This document shows positions 8,795 through 17,174 of a stretch of DNA of 64,000 bases, in pieces. The notes below the pieces were generated by a model, which searched no databases, was not told the origin of the DNA, and was given only the letters and a program-made list of their open reading frames with translations. This DNA comes from Catenulispora sp. MAP5-51 (GTDB lineage: Bacteria > Actinomycetota > Actinomycetes > Streptomycetales > Catenulisporaceae), in the NCBI RefSeq assembly GCF_041261205.1, contig NZ_JBGCCH010000009.1, positions 1-64,000 of the forward strand, given 5' to 3'. Position numbers and translations under genes: made by a program. Position 1 is the stretch's first letter; each line of letters begins with the position of its first letter.

Positions 8795-9481
8795 TCAGGC
8801 CGCGGAGAACTCCGCGAGCACATCGGCCAGCACCTCCAGCACCACCACCGCGTCCGGCAGCGGCGTGCCGTCCGAGGGCCAGTACACCCAGCGCGCGGTG
8901 CTGCCGTCCATGCTCACCGACGGCGGGACGAAGACGTAGCTGCCGCGGTCGTGCCAGCGCAGGCCCGGGTGCTCCTGGAGCGTCTCGGGGCGGCAGTCCA
9001 GGGAGCTGGACCACCACTCGTCCTCGTCGACGTCCTCGCTGTCGGGGTTGGTCCGCGGAGCGGTGAAGAACAGGTAGCGGCCCTCCACCTCGGCGACCGG
9101 GCCGGGGGCGGTGCCGGAGACCAGGATCCGGCGCAGGGCGTCGGCGCCGGCCTGTTCGGGCACGTCCAGGACCGAGTGGGTCTTACCGGTCGGCGTGGCG
9201 TAGTTGGCCTCGGGATGGCGGGCGCGCCACAGCGCCAGACGTTCGGGGTCGGTGCTGGCCTCGACCTGCCAGGCGCGCGAGAGCGGATGCGCGGCCGGAG
9301 TGGGACAGCCCAGACGGTCGCAACTGCACGAGCCCTCGCGCGGGGCGGCCGCCGGGACCACCGCGAAACCCGCGGCGACCAGGCGGTCGAGCGGATCCGG
9401 AAGGCCTTCGGCGGGCAGCCCGTCGGGGGAAGCGGCGAGATCGCGCTTCCGGTTCTTGGCAGGTCGCCAGCTCCTCGGCAC
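8795..9481 (-). CDS. Prim-pol (bifunctional DNA primase/polymerase N-terminal) domain protein
   Basis: The 228-residue protein resembles the short single-domain prim-pol proteins common in Streptomyces. Features are the N-terminal AAGFAVVPAA, the Cys-rich segment SCSCDRLGCPTPAAHPLS, and the central TGKTHSVLDVPEQAG. The C-terminal half has WHDRGSYVFVPPS and WVYWPSDGTPLPD. The fold is usually found in plasmid or phage replication proteins; the stand-alone chromosomal versions have unknown roles. The GTG at 9481 has AGGGGG about 7 nt upstream and was preferred over longer readings into the divergent promoter region. It precedes the phosphatase at 7989-8771. Confidence 0.82.
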   Translation of the reverse strand: MPRSWRPAKNRKRDLAASPDGLPAEGLPDPLDRLVAAGFAVVPAAAPREGSCSCDRLGCPTPAAHPLSRAWQVEASTDPERLALWRARHPEANYATPTGKTHSVLDVPEQAGADALRRILVSGTAPGPVAEVEGRYLFFTAPRTNPDSEDVDEDEWWSSSLDCRPETLQEHPGLRWHDRGSYVFVPPSVSMDGSTARWVYWPSDGTPLPDAVVVLEVLADVLAEFSAA

Positions 9482-9593
9482 CCAAGCCCCCTGACGTGGT
9501 CGAAGGCCTAACGCGGTAAGGGTCAGGATACCTTGTGGTAACCCGGTCTTCGTCAGGGGGTGCCGGTGGGGCGAAGCGTGGCGCGGGTACCGT

Positions 9594-10403
9594 GTGCGCG
9601 TGACCACACCTCCGCAGGGGACCCGGCCTGCCCCAGCAGACCGCCGCATCCCGCTGGCCGGCACGTTCAACCTCCGCGACGTCGGCGGCTACCCGGCCGC
9701 CGGCGGCACCGTGCGCGCCGGCCGGCTGCTGCGCGGCGACGCCCTGCACCGCCTCGACGACGGCGCCCGCGCGGCCCTGGCGGGCCTGCCGGTCCGGACC
9801 GTGGTCGACCTGCGCGAGGACTTCGAAGTCCGGCTGTCCCCGGACGCCCTGGACGGCACCGGCATCGCGGTCCTGCGCCTGCCGGTCTTCCGCGTCACCG
9901 GCGACTCCTTCGGCAAGTCCCCCGAGGACCTGACCACGGTCTACGAGCACATGGTGGACGCCTGCGGCACCGTCCTGGCCGTGGCCGTCGGACACGTCGC
10001 GACCGAGGCCGCCCAGCCGGTCCTGGTGCACTGCTCGGCCGGCAAGGACCGCACGGGCGTGGTGGTCGCGCTGGTCCTGTCGCTGCTCGGCGTCGCCGAC
10101 GAGGTGATAGCCGAGGACTACCACCTCACCAGCGCCTACCTCGCTGACGAGTTCACGCAGGCCGTCGAGCAGCTCCAGGCCTCCACGGGCCTCGGGCAGA
10201 AGCTCCACGGGCAGGCCCTGGCCTGCCCGCCGGAGCTGATCCTGGCGACGCTGGGACGGATGCGCGCCTCGCACGGCTCGGTGGAGGGGTATCTGCTGGC
10301 GCACGGCTTGGCGGCGGAGCAGATCGCCGCGCTTCGCAGCAGTCTGATAGAGCCGCTCGCGGTGGTCGAGGTGGAGGCGGTCGCTGTGGAGACGGCTGAC
10401 TGA
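9594..10403 (+). CDS. Tyrosine-protein phosphatase family protein
   Basis: This 269-residue member of the same phosphatase family as 7989-8771 has FNLRDVGGYPA near the N-terminus and the P-loop HCSAGKDRTG with catalytic Cys and Arg. A VVDLREDFE segment lies between them, and an EDYHLTSAYL helix follows the P-loop. It is divergent from the prim-pol gene across a 112-bp gap. A second in-frame GTG at 9600 could be the true start. The C-terminal ~20 residues are Val/Glu/Ala-rich and unlike the family. Confidence 0.9.
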   Translation: MRVTTPPQGTRPAPADRRIPLAGTFNLRDVGGYPAAGGTVRAGRLLRGDALHRLDDGARAALAGLPVRTVVDLREDFEVRLSPDALDGTGIAVLRLPVFRVTGDSFGKSPEDLTTVYEHMVDACGTVLAVAVGHVATEAAQPVLVHCSAGKDRTGVVVALVLSLLGVADEVIAEDYHLTSAYLADEFTQAVEQLQASTGLGQKLHGQALACPPELILATLGRMRASHGSVEGYLLAHGLAAEQIAALRSSLIEPLAVVEVEAVAVETAD

Positions 10404-10422
10404 GGGGAGCGGTGGCCGACCC

Positions 10423-11280
10423 TCACTCCCCGCTGGGCAGCGTCAGCACCTCGACCCCGTCGTTCGTCACCACCATCGTGTGCTCGAACTGCGCGGTGCG
10501 CTTCCGGTCCCGGGTCACGGCCGTCCACTTGTCGGCCCACATCTCGTAGTCGGCCGTGCCGAGCGTCAGCATGGGCTCGATGGTGAACGTCATGCCGGGC
10601 TGCATCACCAGGGTCGCGTAGGGGTCGTCGTAGTGCGGGATGATCAGGCCGGTGTGGAAGGCCGTGGAGATGCCGTGGCCGGTGAAGTCGCGGACCACGC
10701 CGTAGCCGAAGCGCTTGGCGTAGCTCTCGATCACGCGGCCGATGACGTTGATCTGCCGGCCCGGACGGACCGCCTTGATGGCGCGGTCCAGGGCCTCGCG
10801 GGTGCGCTCGACCAGCAGGTGCGACTCCTCGTCGACGGTGCCGACCTCGAAGGTGGCGTTGGTGTCGCCGTGGACGCCGCCGATGTAGGCCGTGATGTCG
10901 ACGTTCACGATGTCGCCGTCCTGGAGCACCGTGGTGTCCGGGATGCCGTGGCAGATCACCTCGTTCACCGAGGTGCACATCGACTTCGGGTAGCCCTTGT
11001 AGCCCAGCGTGGAGGGGTAGGCCCGGTGGTCCAGCAGGTACTCGTGCCCGATCCGGTCCAGCTCGTCGGTGGTGATGCCCGGCTTGGCCGCCTTGCCGGT
11101 CTCCACCAGCGCGTCGGCGGCGATCCGGGAGGCGGCCCGCATCTTCTCGACCGTCTCGGCGTCCTGCACCTCGCCGCCGGTGTACGGCCTGGGTCCCTTG
11201 CGTCCCACGTACTCCGGTCGCTTGATCCCCGCGGGGACGGGCAGAGTGGGAGAGACGGTGCCGGGTACGAGTGTCGCCAT
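10423..11280 (-). CDS. map: Methionine aminopeptidase, type I
   Basis: It removes the initiator methionine from nascent proteins and uses two metal ions. The 285-residue product has an actinobacterial N-terminal extension with a PxxP-type segment. The pita-bread fold follows, with metal ligands in [35 protein letters not shown] and AQFEHTMVV. The ATG at 11280 begins [11 protein letters not shown]. It is convergent with the phosphatase gene, with only 19 bp between stops. Confidence 0.97.
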   Translation of the reverse strand: MATLVPGTVSPTLPVPAGIKRPEYVGRKGPRPYTGGEVQDAETVEKMRAASRIAADALVETGKAAKPGITTDELDRIGHEYLLDHRAYPSTLGYKGYPKSMCTSVNEVICHGIPDTTVLQDGDIVNVDITAYIGGVHGDTNATFEVGTVDEESHLLVERTREALDRAIKAVRPGRQINVIGRVIESYAKRFGYGVVRDFTGHGISTAFHTGLIIPHYDDPYATLVMQPGMTFTIEPMLTLGTADYEMWADKWTAVTRDRKRTAQFEHTMVVTNDGVEVLTLPSGE

Positions 11281-11322
11281 AGTCAGACAGTCTAGGCACC
11301 CGGTGACAGCAGGGAGAGTGCG

Positions 11323-11535
11323 ATGCGCTGGACCAAGAAGGGCGAGCCGCCGGCGGACGACGGCTGGTACTACTGCGTGAAGCACGGCACGGTAGAGCCG
11401 GCGGGGGAGTGCGCCGCGAAGGACCGCCTGGGGCCGTACGAGACCCGGGAGGAGGCCGAGCACGCCCTACAGCGGGTGCAGGAGCGCAACGAGGCGTGGA
11501 AGCGGGCCGACGAGGCCGCGGACGCCGACAGCTAG
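11323..11535 (+). CDS. Small conserved-looking protein, function unknown
   Basis: The 70-residue soluble protein has a compact aromatic segment, [13 protein letters not shown], two Cys residues, and a charged C-terminal helix ([19 protein letters not shown]). GGGAGAG precedes the ATG. It is divergent from map across 42 bp. Similar short proteins occur beside map in other actinobacteria by my recollection, which is unverified. The Cys/His pattern could bind a metal, but this is only a guess. Confidence 0.75.
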   Translation: MRWTKKGEPPADDGWYYCVKHGTVEPAGECAAKDRLGPYETREEAEHALQRVQERNEAWKRADEAADADS

Positions 11536-11606
11536 CGGACCGGCCACACAGAGCGAACACGCCGCCGGCGGCAGTGGCCGAGACCACAGCCGCCGGCGCG
11601 CCGGGC

Positions 11607-13091
11607 TCAGCCCAGCGCCTTCACCTCATCGGCGGTCAGCGCCCGCCCGAACACGCGCACATCCGAGATGTAGCCCTTGAACGGATTCGACGGGTACTTC
11701 TTGTACCAGCTCCGCCCGATCGCGAACGGCCCCGTCGCGGCATACGGCGCGGACCCGGTCTTGAGCGGTCCGCCCTGCGGCGCGCCGTTCACGAACAGCT
11801 CGATCGTCCCGGCCTGCGCGTCGTAGACCCCGGTCAGCTCGACCCACGTGTTCATCGGCGTCGGGGCGGTCGCGCCGGCGCTGACCGCCACGGGGGCGGC
11901 GCCGTCGGCGTTCGCGCGGACGAAGGACCAGGTCTTGCTCTCCACCGAGTAGCTGAAGGTGAAGGCGAAGCACTGCGGGCCGTCCTGGCTGAAGGCGGCG
12001 GCGAACTTCGTCGGCGTCGTGATGCCGGTCTGGTCGACCCACATCGAGACCGTGAAGCTCTTCGTGGTGTCGATCGCCGGGCCCTTGGTCTGGACCTGGC
12101 CGGCCTTGATCTGGTTCGCCGCGCCGCTGAACTCCACGGAGCCGCCGTGCGCGGTCGAGAAGCCGGCGGCGCCGGACAGGGCGCCGGCGTGGTTCTTGCC
12201 GGAGGCGTCGGCGGCGGTCTTGCTGCCGGCCTTGTCGTTCAGGTGCCAGTCCAGGACGTCCGCGACCGGGGCCGCGGCCGGCGGCGCGGCCTTCGAGGTC
12301 GCCGGCGCGCTCGATGACGGCGGTTGCGAGGTGCCGCCGGGGCTGGTGGACGTCCCGGACAGGGCCGCGTGCGAAGCCGACGGCGTCGGGGCGGGGTCGG
12401 GCTGCTTCTTGCCGCTCCCGCTCGTGGCGAAGACGACGGCTCCGGCGGCGACCCCGGCCACCACGACCGCCGACGCCCCGATCACCAGAACCTTGCGACG
12501 CTTGGCGGTGCCGCCCCCGGCCGGCGGTGCGGGCGGTCCCGGCGGACCGAACTGTCCGGGCGGCCCCATCGGGCCGTTGAACTGCGGCCCCGGCTCGGAT
12601 CCCGGAACGGCCCGGAACCCGCTGGCCGACAGGTCCGGGTTGCCCTGCGGCCCGACCGCCCGGAACGCGCCGGTCGCGGCGAGCGGGAAAGACGTCATCG
12701 GCGGCGGGCCCTGCGGCGGCGCCTGGACCGGCGGCGGCTCCGGCGGCCGGACGGCGGCGTACGTCCCGGTCGCCGCGAGCGGGAACGACGTCATCGAACC
12801 CTGCGATCCTCCGGGGGCGCCACCCTGCGGGCCGCCTGGGCCACCCTGCGGGCCGTTCTGCGGGCCGTTCTGGGACCCGAACTGCGACCCGAACTGAGGC
12901 GCGTTCTGCGGTCCACCCTGAGGTCCGTATTGAGGTCCGTACTGTGGTCCGTTCTGAGGCCCGCCCTGCGGTTCGACGTGCGGCCCACCGTTCCCCTGCC
13001 AGGGGAATCCGCCCGGCGGCGGCCCGCCCGAGTCCCCCGTCGCTTCCGGCGGCGCGCCCCACGGCGGCCCGTTCCGGTCCCCGTTGTCCAT
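11607..13091 (-). CDS. Membrane-anchored LamG/concanavalin-like lectin-fold protein
   Basis: The 494-residue type II membrane protein has three parts. First comes a cytoplasmic Gly/Pro/Gln/Asn-rich tail with GPQ repeats and two copies of TSFPLAATG. A single helix (VLVIGASAVVVAGVAAGAVV) follows, preceded by AKRRK. A Ser/Pro-rich stalk then leads to a C-terminal ~220-residue LamG/laminin-G-3 domain (LDWHLNDKAGS, GGSVEFSGAAN, SFTVSMWVD, GTIELFVNGAP, ISDVRVFGRALTADEV). Such domains bind carbohydrate or proteins outside the cell. No catalytic motif was seen. It is convergent with the small gene at 11323 and lies downstream of the MFS gene on the same strand. Confidence 0.88.
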   Translation of the reverse strand: MDNGDRNGPPWGAPPEATGDSGGPPPGGFPWQGNGGPHVEPQGGPQNGPQYGPQYGPQGGPQNAPQFGSQFGSQNGPQNGPQGGPGGPQGGAPGGSQGSMTSFPLAATGTYAAVRPPEPPPVQAPPQGPPPMTSFPLAATGAFRAVGPQGNPDLSASGFRAVPGSEPGPQFNGPMGPPGQFGPPGPPAPPAGGGTAKRRKVLVIGASAVVVAGVAAGAVVFATSGSGKKQPDPAPTPSASHAALSGTSTSPGGTSQPPSSSAPATSKAAPPAAAPVADVLDWHLNDKAGSKTAADASGKNHAGALSGAAGFSTAHGGSVEFSGAANQIKAGQVQTKGPAIDTTKSFTVSMWVDQTGITTPTKFAAAFSQDGPQCFAFTFSYSVESKTWSFVRANADGAAPVAVSAGATAPTPMNTWVELTGVYDAQAGTIELFVNGAPQGGPLKTGSAPYAATGPFAIGRSWYKKYPSNPFKGYISDVRVFGRALTADEVKALG

Positions 13092-13127
13092 GTCAAGCCC
13101 CTCGTTAGGACAGTCAACGGCCTTCGA

Positions 13128-14477
13128 TCATAGGGACGGCTCAGCGTGCGCCGCCAGCCTTTCGGCCCTGACCGTGACCGCGTGGACGTCCGTCCGCGCG
13201 TCGTAACGCCGGAACCCGGGCAGGCACGCGGCCAGTCCCACCACCGCCCCGACGCAGGCCACACCGCCGAACCCGACCGAGAACACCGGCCCGCGCAGCG
13301 CCGCCATCGACCCGGCGCGCACCTGTCCCAGAATCGGCCCGGTCGAGAACGACAGCATCTCGATCCCGGCCAGCCGGCCGCGCAGCGCGTCGGGGATGGT
13401 CTGGTTCCAGATCGACATCCGGAAGACGCCGCTGACCGCGTCCGCCGCGCCGGCGGCGGCCAGGCAGGCCAGGACGACCCACACCTGCTGTGTCGCCGCC
13501 ACCAGCGCGATCGCCACGCCCCAGGCCCCGGCGGCCCAGATCACCGCCAGGCCGTGCCGGTGGACGTGCTTGGTCCAGCCGCTGGTCAGGGAGACCAGCG
13601 CGGATCCGACCGCGGGCGCGGCGTACAGCAGTCCCAGGGACCACGCGGCGTGCAGATGGTCGGCGAGGAAGGGGAACAGCGCGGTCGGCATCGCGAACGT
13701 CATCGCCGCGATGTCCACCACATACGTGCCGATCAGTTCCTGCCGGCTGCGTGCGTACCGCCAGCCGGCGGCTATCCCGCGCAGACTCGCTTCCTCGGCG
13801 TCCTCGCCTTGCGGCGACGGTCTGAGCCGGAGCAGGAAGCCGACGGAGATCACGAACGTCGCCGCGTCGACCACGTAGGAGACCGTCGGCCCCGTGGTGG
13901 CGACCAGCACGCCGCCCAGCGCGGGCCCCGCGATCTGCGTGAACGAGCCCAGCAGCCACTGCAATGCCCCGGCCGGCACCACCAGGTCCGGCGGCACGAT
14001 GCGCGGCACGATCGCCTCCCGCGAAGGCCGCTGCAGGCCGTTCACCGCCGCGAACGCCGCCGTCAGCGCGTAGATCGGCCACAGCGCCGGATGCGGCATG
14101 AGCGCGTTCAGCAACAGCAGTACCGACAGCAGCGCGGAGGCGGCCTCGGTCGACACGACGAGCTTGCGCCGGTCCATGGCGTCGGCCAGCGCGCCGCCCC
14201 ACAGCCCGCACACCACCAGCGGCACCAGCTCGGTCGCCCCGAGCAGGCCGACGGCCAGCGCCGAGCCGGTGAGTTCCTTGATCTGGAAGGGAACCGCGAC
14301 ATAGGTCAGGAAGGAGCCGAAGCCGGAGATCACCGAGGAGGCGGTCAGGAACCGGTAGTCGCGCGAGACCTTCAGCGGCGTCACGTCGACGCTCAGATCG
14401 CGCCATCGGCGACGGGGCGGGGCGCCCTGCTGCGGCGCGTCGCCGGGCGCCGCAGGTTGTGCTGTCACGCGCCGCAT
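13128..14477 (-). CDS. MFS exporter (EntS/DHA3-like)
   Basis: The 449-residue, roughly 12-helix transporter has the motif GLWGGALADAMDRRK in the first half, which is the MFS loop 2-3 signature. The pattern of helices SSVISGFGSFLTYVAVPFQI and TAFAAVNGLQRPSREAI resembles the enterobactin-exporter/DHA3 group. The substrate is unknown; siderophores or drugs are usual for the group. A GTG nine bases inside the ATG at 14477 is a possible alternative start. The LamG gene follows 36 bp downstream on the same strand. Confidence 0.9.
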   Translation of the reverse strand: MRRVTAQPAAPGDAPQQGAPPRRRWRDLSVDVTPLKVSRDYRFLTASSVISGFGSFLTYVAVPFQIKELTGSALAVGLLGATELVPLVVCGLWGGALADAMDRRKLVVSTEAASALLSVLLLLNALMPHPALWPIYALTAAFAAVNGLQRPSREAIVPRIVPPDLVVPAGALQWLLGSFTQIAGPALGGVLVATTGPTVSYVVDAATFVISVGFLLRLRPSPQGEDAEEASLRGIAAGWRYARSRQELIGTYVVDIAAMTFAMPTALFPFLADHLHAAWSLGLLYAAPAVGSALVSLTSGWTKHVHRHGLAVIWAAGAWGVAIALVAATQQVWVVLACLAAAGAADAVSGVFRMSIWNQTIPDALRGRLAGIEMLSFSTGPILGQVRAGSMAALRGPVFSVGFGGVACVGAVVGLAACLPGFRRYDARTDVHAVTVRAERLAAHAEPSL

Positions 14478-14653
14478 TGTTCGGGTTCGCGCCCACGCCC
14501 CGCAAACGACTTTCGGGCCGGTGTGAGCAGAGTCACGGATGGGGCGGGGGCGAGGTCGCGGCCTCTTAACAAGGGATCCGGAGCGTGAGACGATCAGCCT
14601 CGTCCGGGTACGCCGTTTCGGCGCCTCGAGTCGTCTCTCAAGGAGAAACCAGC

Positions 14654-15544
14654 ATGTCCGCTGAAGACAGCGCCACGCAGGAATCCGCAGTATCGCAATC
14701 GTCCGCCCAGCCCAAGCTCTCGCTCTACGGCGGCACCGGGACCGGCCGCCGGGTCACGGTCCGGGACCTGGCCAAGGCCAAGCGCGAGGGTGAGAAGTGG
14801 GCCATGCTCACCGCCTACGACGCCCTCACGGCCGGCGTCTTCGACGAGGCCGGCATCCCGGTCCTGCTCGTCGGGGACTCGGCGGGCAACAACCACCTCG
14901 GGTACGAGAACACCGTGCCGGTGACCGTCGACCAGCTGGTCATGCTCTCCGGCGCCGTGGTGCGCGGCACCAAGCGCGCCATGGTCGTCGGCGACCTGCC
15001 GTTCGGCTCCTACCAGTCCTCGCCGGCGCAGGCGCTGGACACCGCGGCCCGGTTCATGAAGGAGGCCGGCGTCGGCGCGGTCAAGCTCGAGGGCGGCCGC
15101 CGGGTGCTGCCGCAGGTCGAGGCGCTGGTGCAGGCCGGCGTGCCGGTGATGGCGCACATCGGCCTGACCCCGCAGTCGGTGAACGTCCTGGGCGGCTACC
15201 GGATAGCCGGACGCGGCGACGAGGAGGCCGAGAAGCTGATCTCGGACGCCAAGGCGCTTCAGCACGCCGGCGCCTTCGCGATCGTGCTGGAGCTGGTCCC
15301 GGCCGAGCTCGCCACCCGGGTCTCCGCCGAGATCGACATCCCCACCGTGGGCATCGGCGCCGGGGCCGGAACCGACGCGCAGGTCCTGGTCTGGACCGAC
15401 ATGGCCGGCCTGACCCCCGGCGGCGTGCCGAAGTTCGTCAAGCAGTACGCGGACATGCGCACCCTGCTGGGCGACGCGGCCCGGGCCTTTGCCAGCGACG
15501 TGGTGCACGGCGCGTACCCGGACGAGTCGCACTCGTACCACTGA
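14654..15544 (+). CDS. panB: 3-methyl-2-oxobutanoate hydroxymethyltransferase
   Basis: It transfers a hydroxymethyl group from methylene-tetrahydrofolate to 2-oxoisovalerate, forming ketopantoate in pantothenate and CoA synthesis. The 296-residue protein has the family motifs MLTAYDALTAGVFDEAG, LLVGDSAGN (metal-binding Asp), VVGDLPFGSYQ, AVKLEGG, HIGLTPQS, LELVPAELA and GIGAGAGTDAQVLVW. AAGGAGA at 14639-14645 sets the ATG at 14654. The first ~30 residues are an unconserved Ser/Gln-rich leader. No other pantothenate gene is nearby. Confidence 0.97.
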   Translation: MSAEDSATQESAVSQSSAQPKLSLYGGTGTGRRVTVRDLAKAKREGEKWAMLTAYDALTAGVFDEAGIPVLLVGDSAGNNHLGYENTVPVTVDQLVMLSGAVVRGTKRAMVVGDLPFGSYQSSPAQALDTAARFMKEAGVGAVKLEGGRRVLPQVEALVQAGVPVMAHIGLTPQSVNVLGGYRIAGRGDEEAEKLISDAKALQHAGAFAIVLELVPAELATRVSAEIDIPTVGIGAGAGTDAQVLVWTDMAGLTPGGVPKFVKQYADMRTLLGDAARAFASDVVHGAYPDESHSYH

Positions 15545-15566
15545 GCCCTGATCCACACTGAATATC

Positions 15567-15599
15567 CCGGTCCGGGTGTCCTGGCGGCGCCCGGACCGG
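15567..15599 (+). terminator. Hairpin after panB
   Basis: CCGGTCCGGG (15567-15576) and CCCGGACCGG (15590-15599) form a perfect 10-bp stem 23 bases after the panB stop. The next gene starts at 15604, so it could also act in that gene's leader. Confidence 0.6.
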
Positions 15600-15603
15600 C
15601 AGT

Positions 15604-16233
15604 ATGAATGCCATGGATGCCGAGCAGACCACCTTCCTCCGCGAACTCGTCAGCGGCACCCCGTGGTTCGGCGAATGTCGCGGCTTCGCCCGCACCCTCA
15701 CCCGCGCCCCGCGCAGTCCCGGCGGCCTCCTCCTGGTCGGCACGCCGGAAGAGGAACCCTGGCACCTCGCCGCCCACCTGGACACCGAAGCCGGCCTGGC
15801 GAACCTCCCCCAGCTGGCGCCGACCCTGGTCCGCCACCAGATCCCCGACGGCGCACCCCCGCACCTGGCGATCCCCCTGGCCCGGCTGGAACAAGCCCGC
15901 AAGGGCGAGGCGGTCTTCATCGTGGCCCCCGATTACCCCGGCGCACCCCTGCTGGAGCGCGTCGACGACGCCCGCCGGCGCGGAGCGGCGATCCTGACCC
16001 TCGCAGAGGACGAAGAAACCTCCAGCGAGCTCCTCACCATTTCGCACGACGCACTCCTGGTGCCGCAGAACGGAATCGTGCCCGGCTTCGACGCCGCACA
16101 GCACCTGCTCGCCTCGACCGCGGGCGAGGGCGACGGCCGCAGGGGCCGCACCGGCCAGCGCCTGGGTTTCCGCGACCGGCTGACCGCGCTGATCGATCAG
16201 GTCTCCGGGGGCTCGGCCGACACGTATCGCTAG
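15604..16233 (+). CDS. Unknown protein, possibly SIS-like
   Basis: The 209-residue soluble protein shows no certain family. The middle, AVFIVAPDYPGAPLLERVDDARRRGAAILTLA, followed by ELLTISHDALLVP, has the beta-alpha-beta order of SIS sugar-phosphate-binding domains. That assignment is tentative, because no phospho-sugar Ser/Thr loop is clear. A second in-frame ATG lies at 15613. It follows panB on the same strand after a hairpin. Confidence 0.75.
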   Translation: MNAMDAEQTTFLRELVSGTPWFGECRGFARTLTRAPRSPGGLLLVGTPEEEPWHLAAHLDTEAGLANLPQLAPTLVRHQIPDGAPPHLAIPLARLEQARKGEAVFIVAPDYPGAPLLERVDDARRRGAAILTLAEDEETSSELLTISHDALLVPQNGIVPGFDAAQHLLASTAGEGDGRRGRTGQRLGFRDRLTALIDQVSGGSADTYR

Positions 16234-16346
16234 CGCTGCCGGGACGGGTGATCAGGACCCTGCCGACACCTTGTGCAGCCGGCGGGAGAGCTGGTGTCCG
16301 CCCACGAACAAGCCGCACCCACACGCCAACACCGCCGCCGAGATCA

Positions 16347-16677
16347 TCAGCCGCGTACCGCAGCCAGGCACGCGTCGTAGAGATCCATGACCTCGTCCTC
16401 GCCGTCCTCGCCGTCGTTGCCGACCCAGGCGATGGTCGCGGCGTCCAAGCACGCGAACGCGGTCGCGATCACCGCGCGTGCCGCGAGCTCCGTGCCGTCC
16501 ATGCGCGGCGTGATGAGCGGTAGCAACTCGTCCTGGAGCCGAAGCCGCTTCTCGAGCCAGCCGGCGCGCAGCGAGGCGGTGTTGTGCAGCAGGCGGAACC
16601 GTTTCAGTGCTTGTTCGTGGCTCTCGTGCAGGGCCAGGACCGCGACGATGCCCGCGCGGAGAACCTCCCAGACGTGA
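16347..16677 (-). pseudogene. TetR-family regulator remnant, 5' half missing
   Basis: Reading leftward from about 16677 to the stop at 16347-16349 gives ~110 residues of a TetR C-terminal ligand domain (HVWEVLRAGIVAVLALHES, RFRLLHNTASLRAGWLEKRL, RAVIATAFACLDAATIAW). There is no helix-turn-helix and no suitable start codon. The homology stops exactly where the SDR remnant begins on the opposite strand. It appears to be what is left after a deletion that removed both divergent promoters. Confidence 0.7.
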
Positions 16678-16678
16678 C

Positions 16679-17029
16679 GGTGCTTCGGTCGTGATCACCA
16701 TCGGTGCCGGCGAAGGCCTCGGCGCCGCCATGACCGCCGCCAAGGGTGCGCTGCTCCCGATGATGCGTGCCCTGGCGCTGGAACTCGCGCCGCGCGGCAT
16801 ACGCGTCAACGCCGTCAGCCCCGGCCTGATCGACACCCCGGCCTACAGCAAGCTCGGCGTCACCCGGGACATGATCGAGGCCTGGGGTGCGGAGGTCCCC
16901 CTCGGCCGGGTCGGTGCCGCCGCCGACGTCGCGGAGGCCGTCGCCTTCCTCGCGTCGGCCGCGGCCGGCTACGTCACCGGCGACAACCTGGTCGTCTCCG
17001 GTGGGATGGGGGTCCATTCCCAGCCCTGA
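16679..17029 (+). pseudogene. Short-chain dehydrogenase remnant, N-terminal half missing
   Basis: The frame from 16679 to 17029 encodes the C-terminal ~115 residues of an SDR (ALELAPRGIRVNAVSPGLIDTP, VPLGRVGAAADVAEAVAFLAS, AGYVTGDNLVVSGGMG). The Rossmann GxxxGxG nucleotide motif is missing, and the catalytic YxxxK position reads MTAAK, so the Tyr is Met. Together with the truncated TetR it marks a deletion scar near 16677-16680. Confidence 0.75.
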
Positions 17030-17060
17030 CAGGGGTCCCGCGGGGTTCCCCCGGAGTTCA

Positions 17061-17136
17061 ATACGAAACGGTTGCGTCTCGATAATCCCCGGCGTACAGT
17101 CCCCGTGGGAAATCGATACGGACCCGTTTCGTATCG
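17061..17136. promoter_or_regulatory. Operator-like inverted repeats upstream of the DHA2 exporter gene
   Basis: CGATACG and CGTATCG (17114-17120 and 17130-17136) form a perfect inverted repeat with a 9-bp spacer, the size of a TetR operator. ATACGAAACGG at 17061-17071 is the inverted copy of 17124-17134, and it starts a second imperfect palindrome ending near 17084. Both sites lie 38-115 bases upstream of the exporter start. The TetR gene at 18874 is the obvious candidate to bind them. Confidence 0.6.
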
Positions 17137-17174
17137 GATCGATCCCGCACCGATCGAGGGGATAGGGGAAGGCA

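Noticed and set aside
11607-13091. Two LAATG motifs in the LamG protein, matching the class E sortase signal LAxTG
   Set aside because: Both lie in the cytoplasmic N-terminal tail before the membrane helix and lack the following helix and basic tail of a sorting signal.
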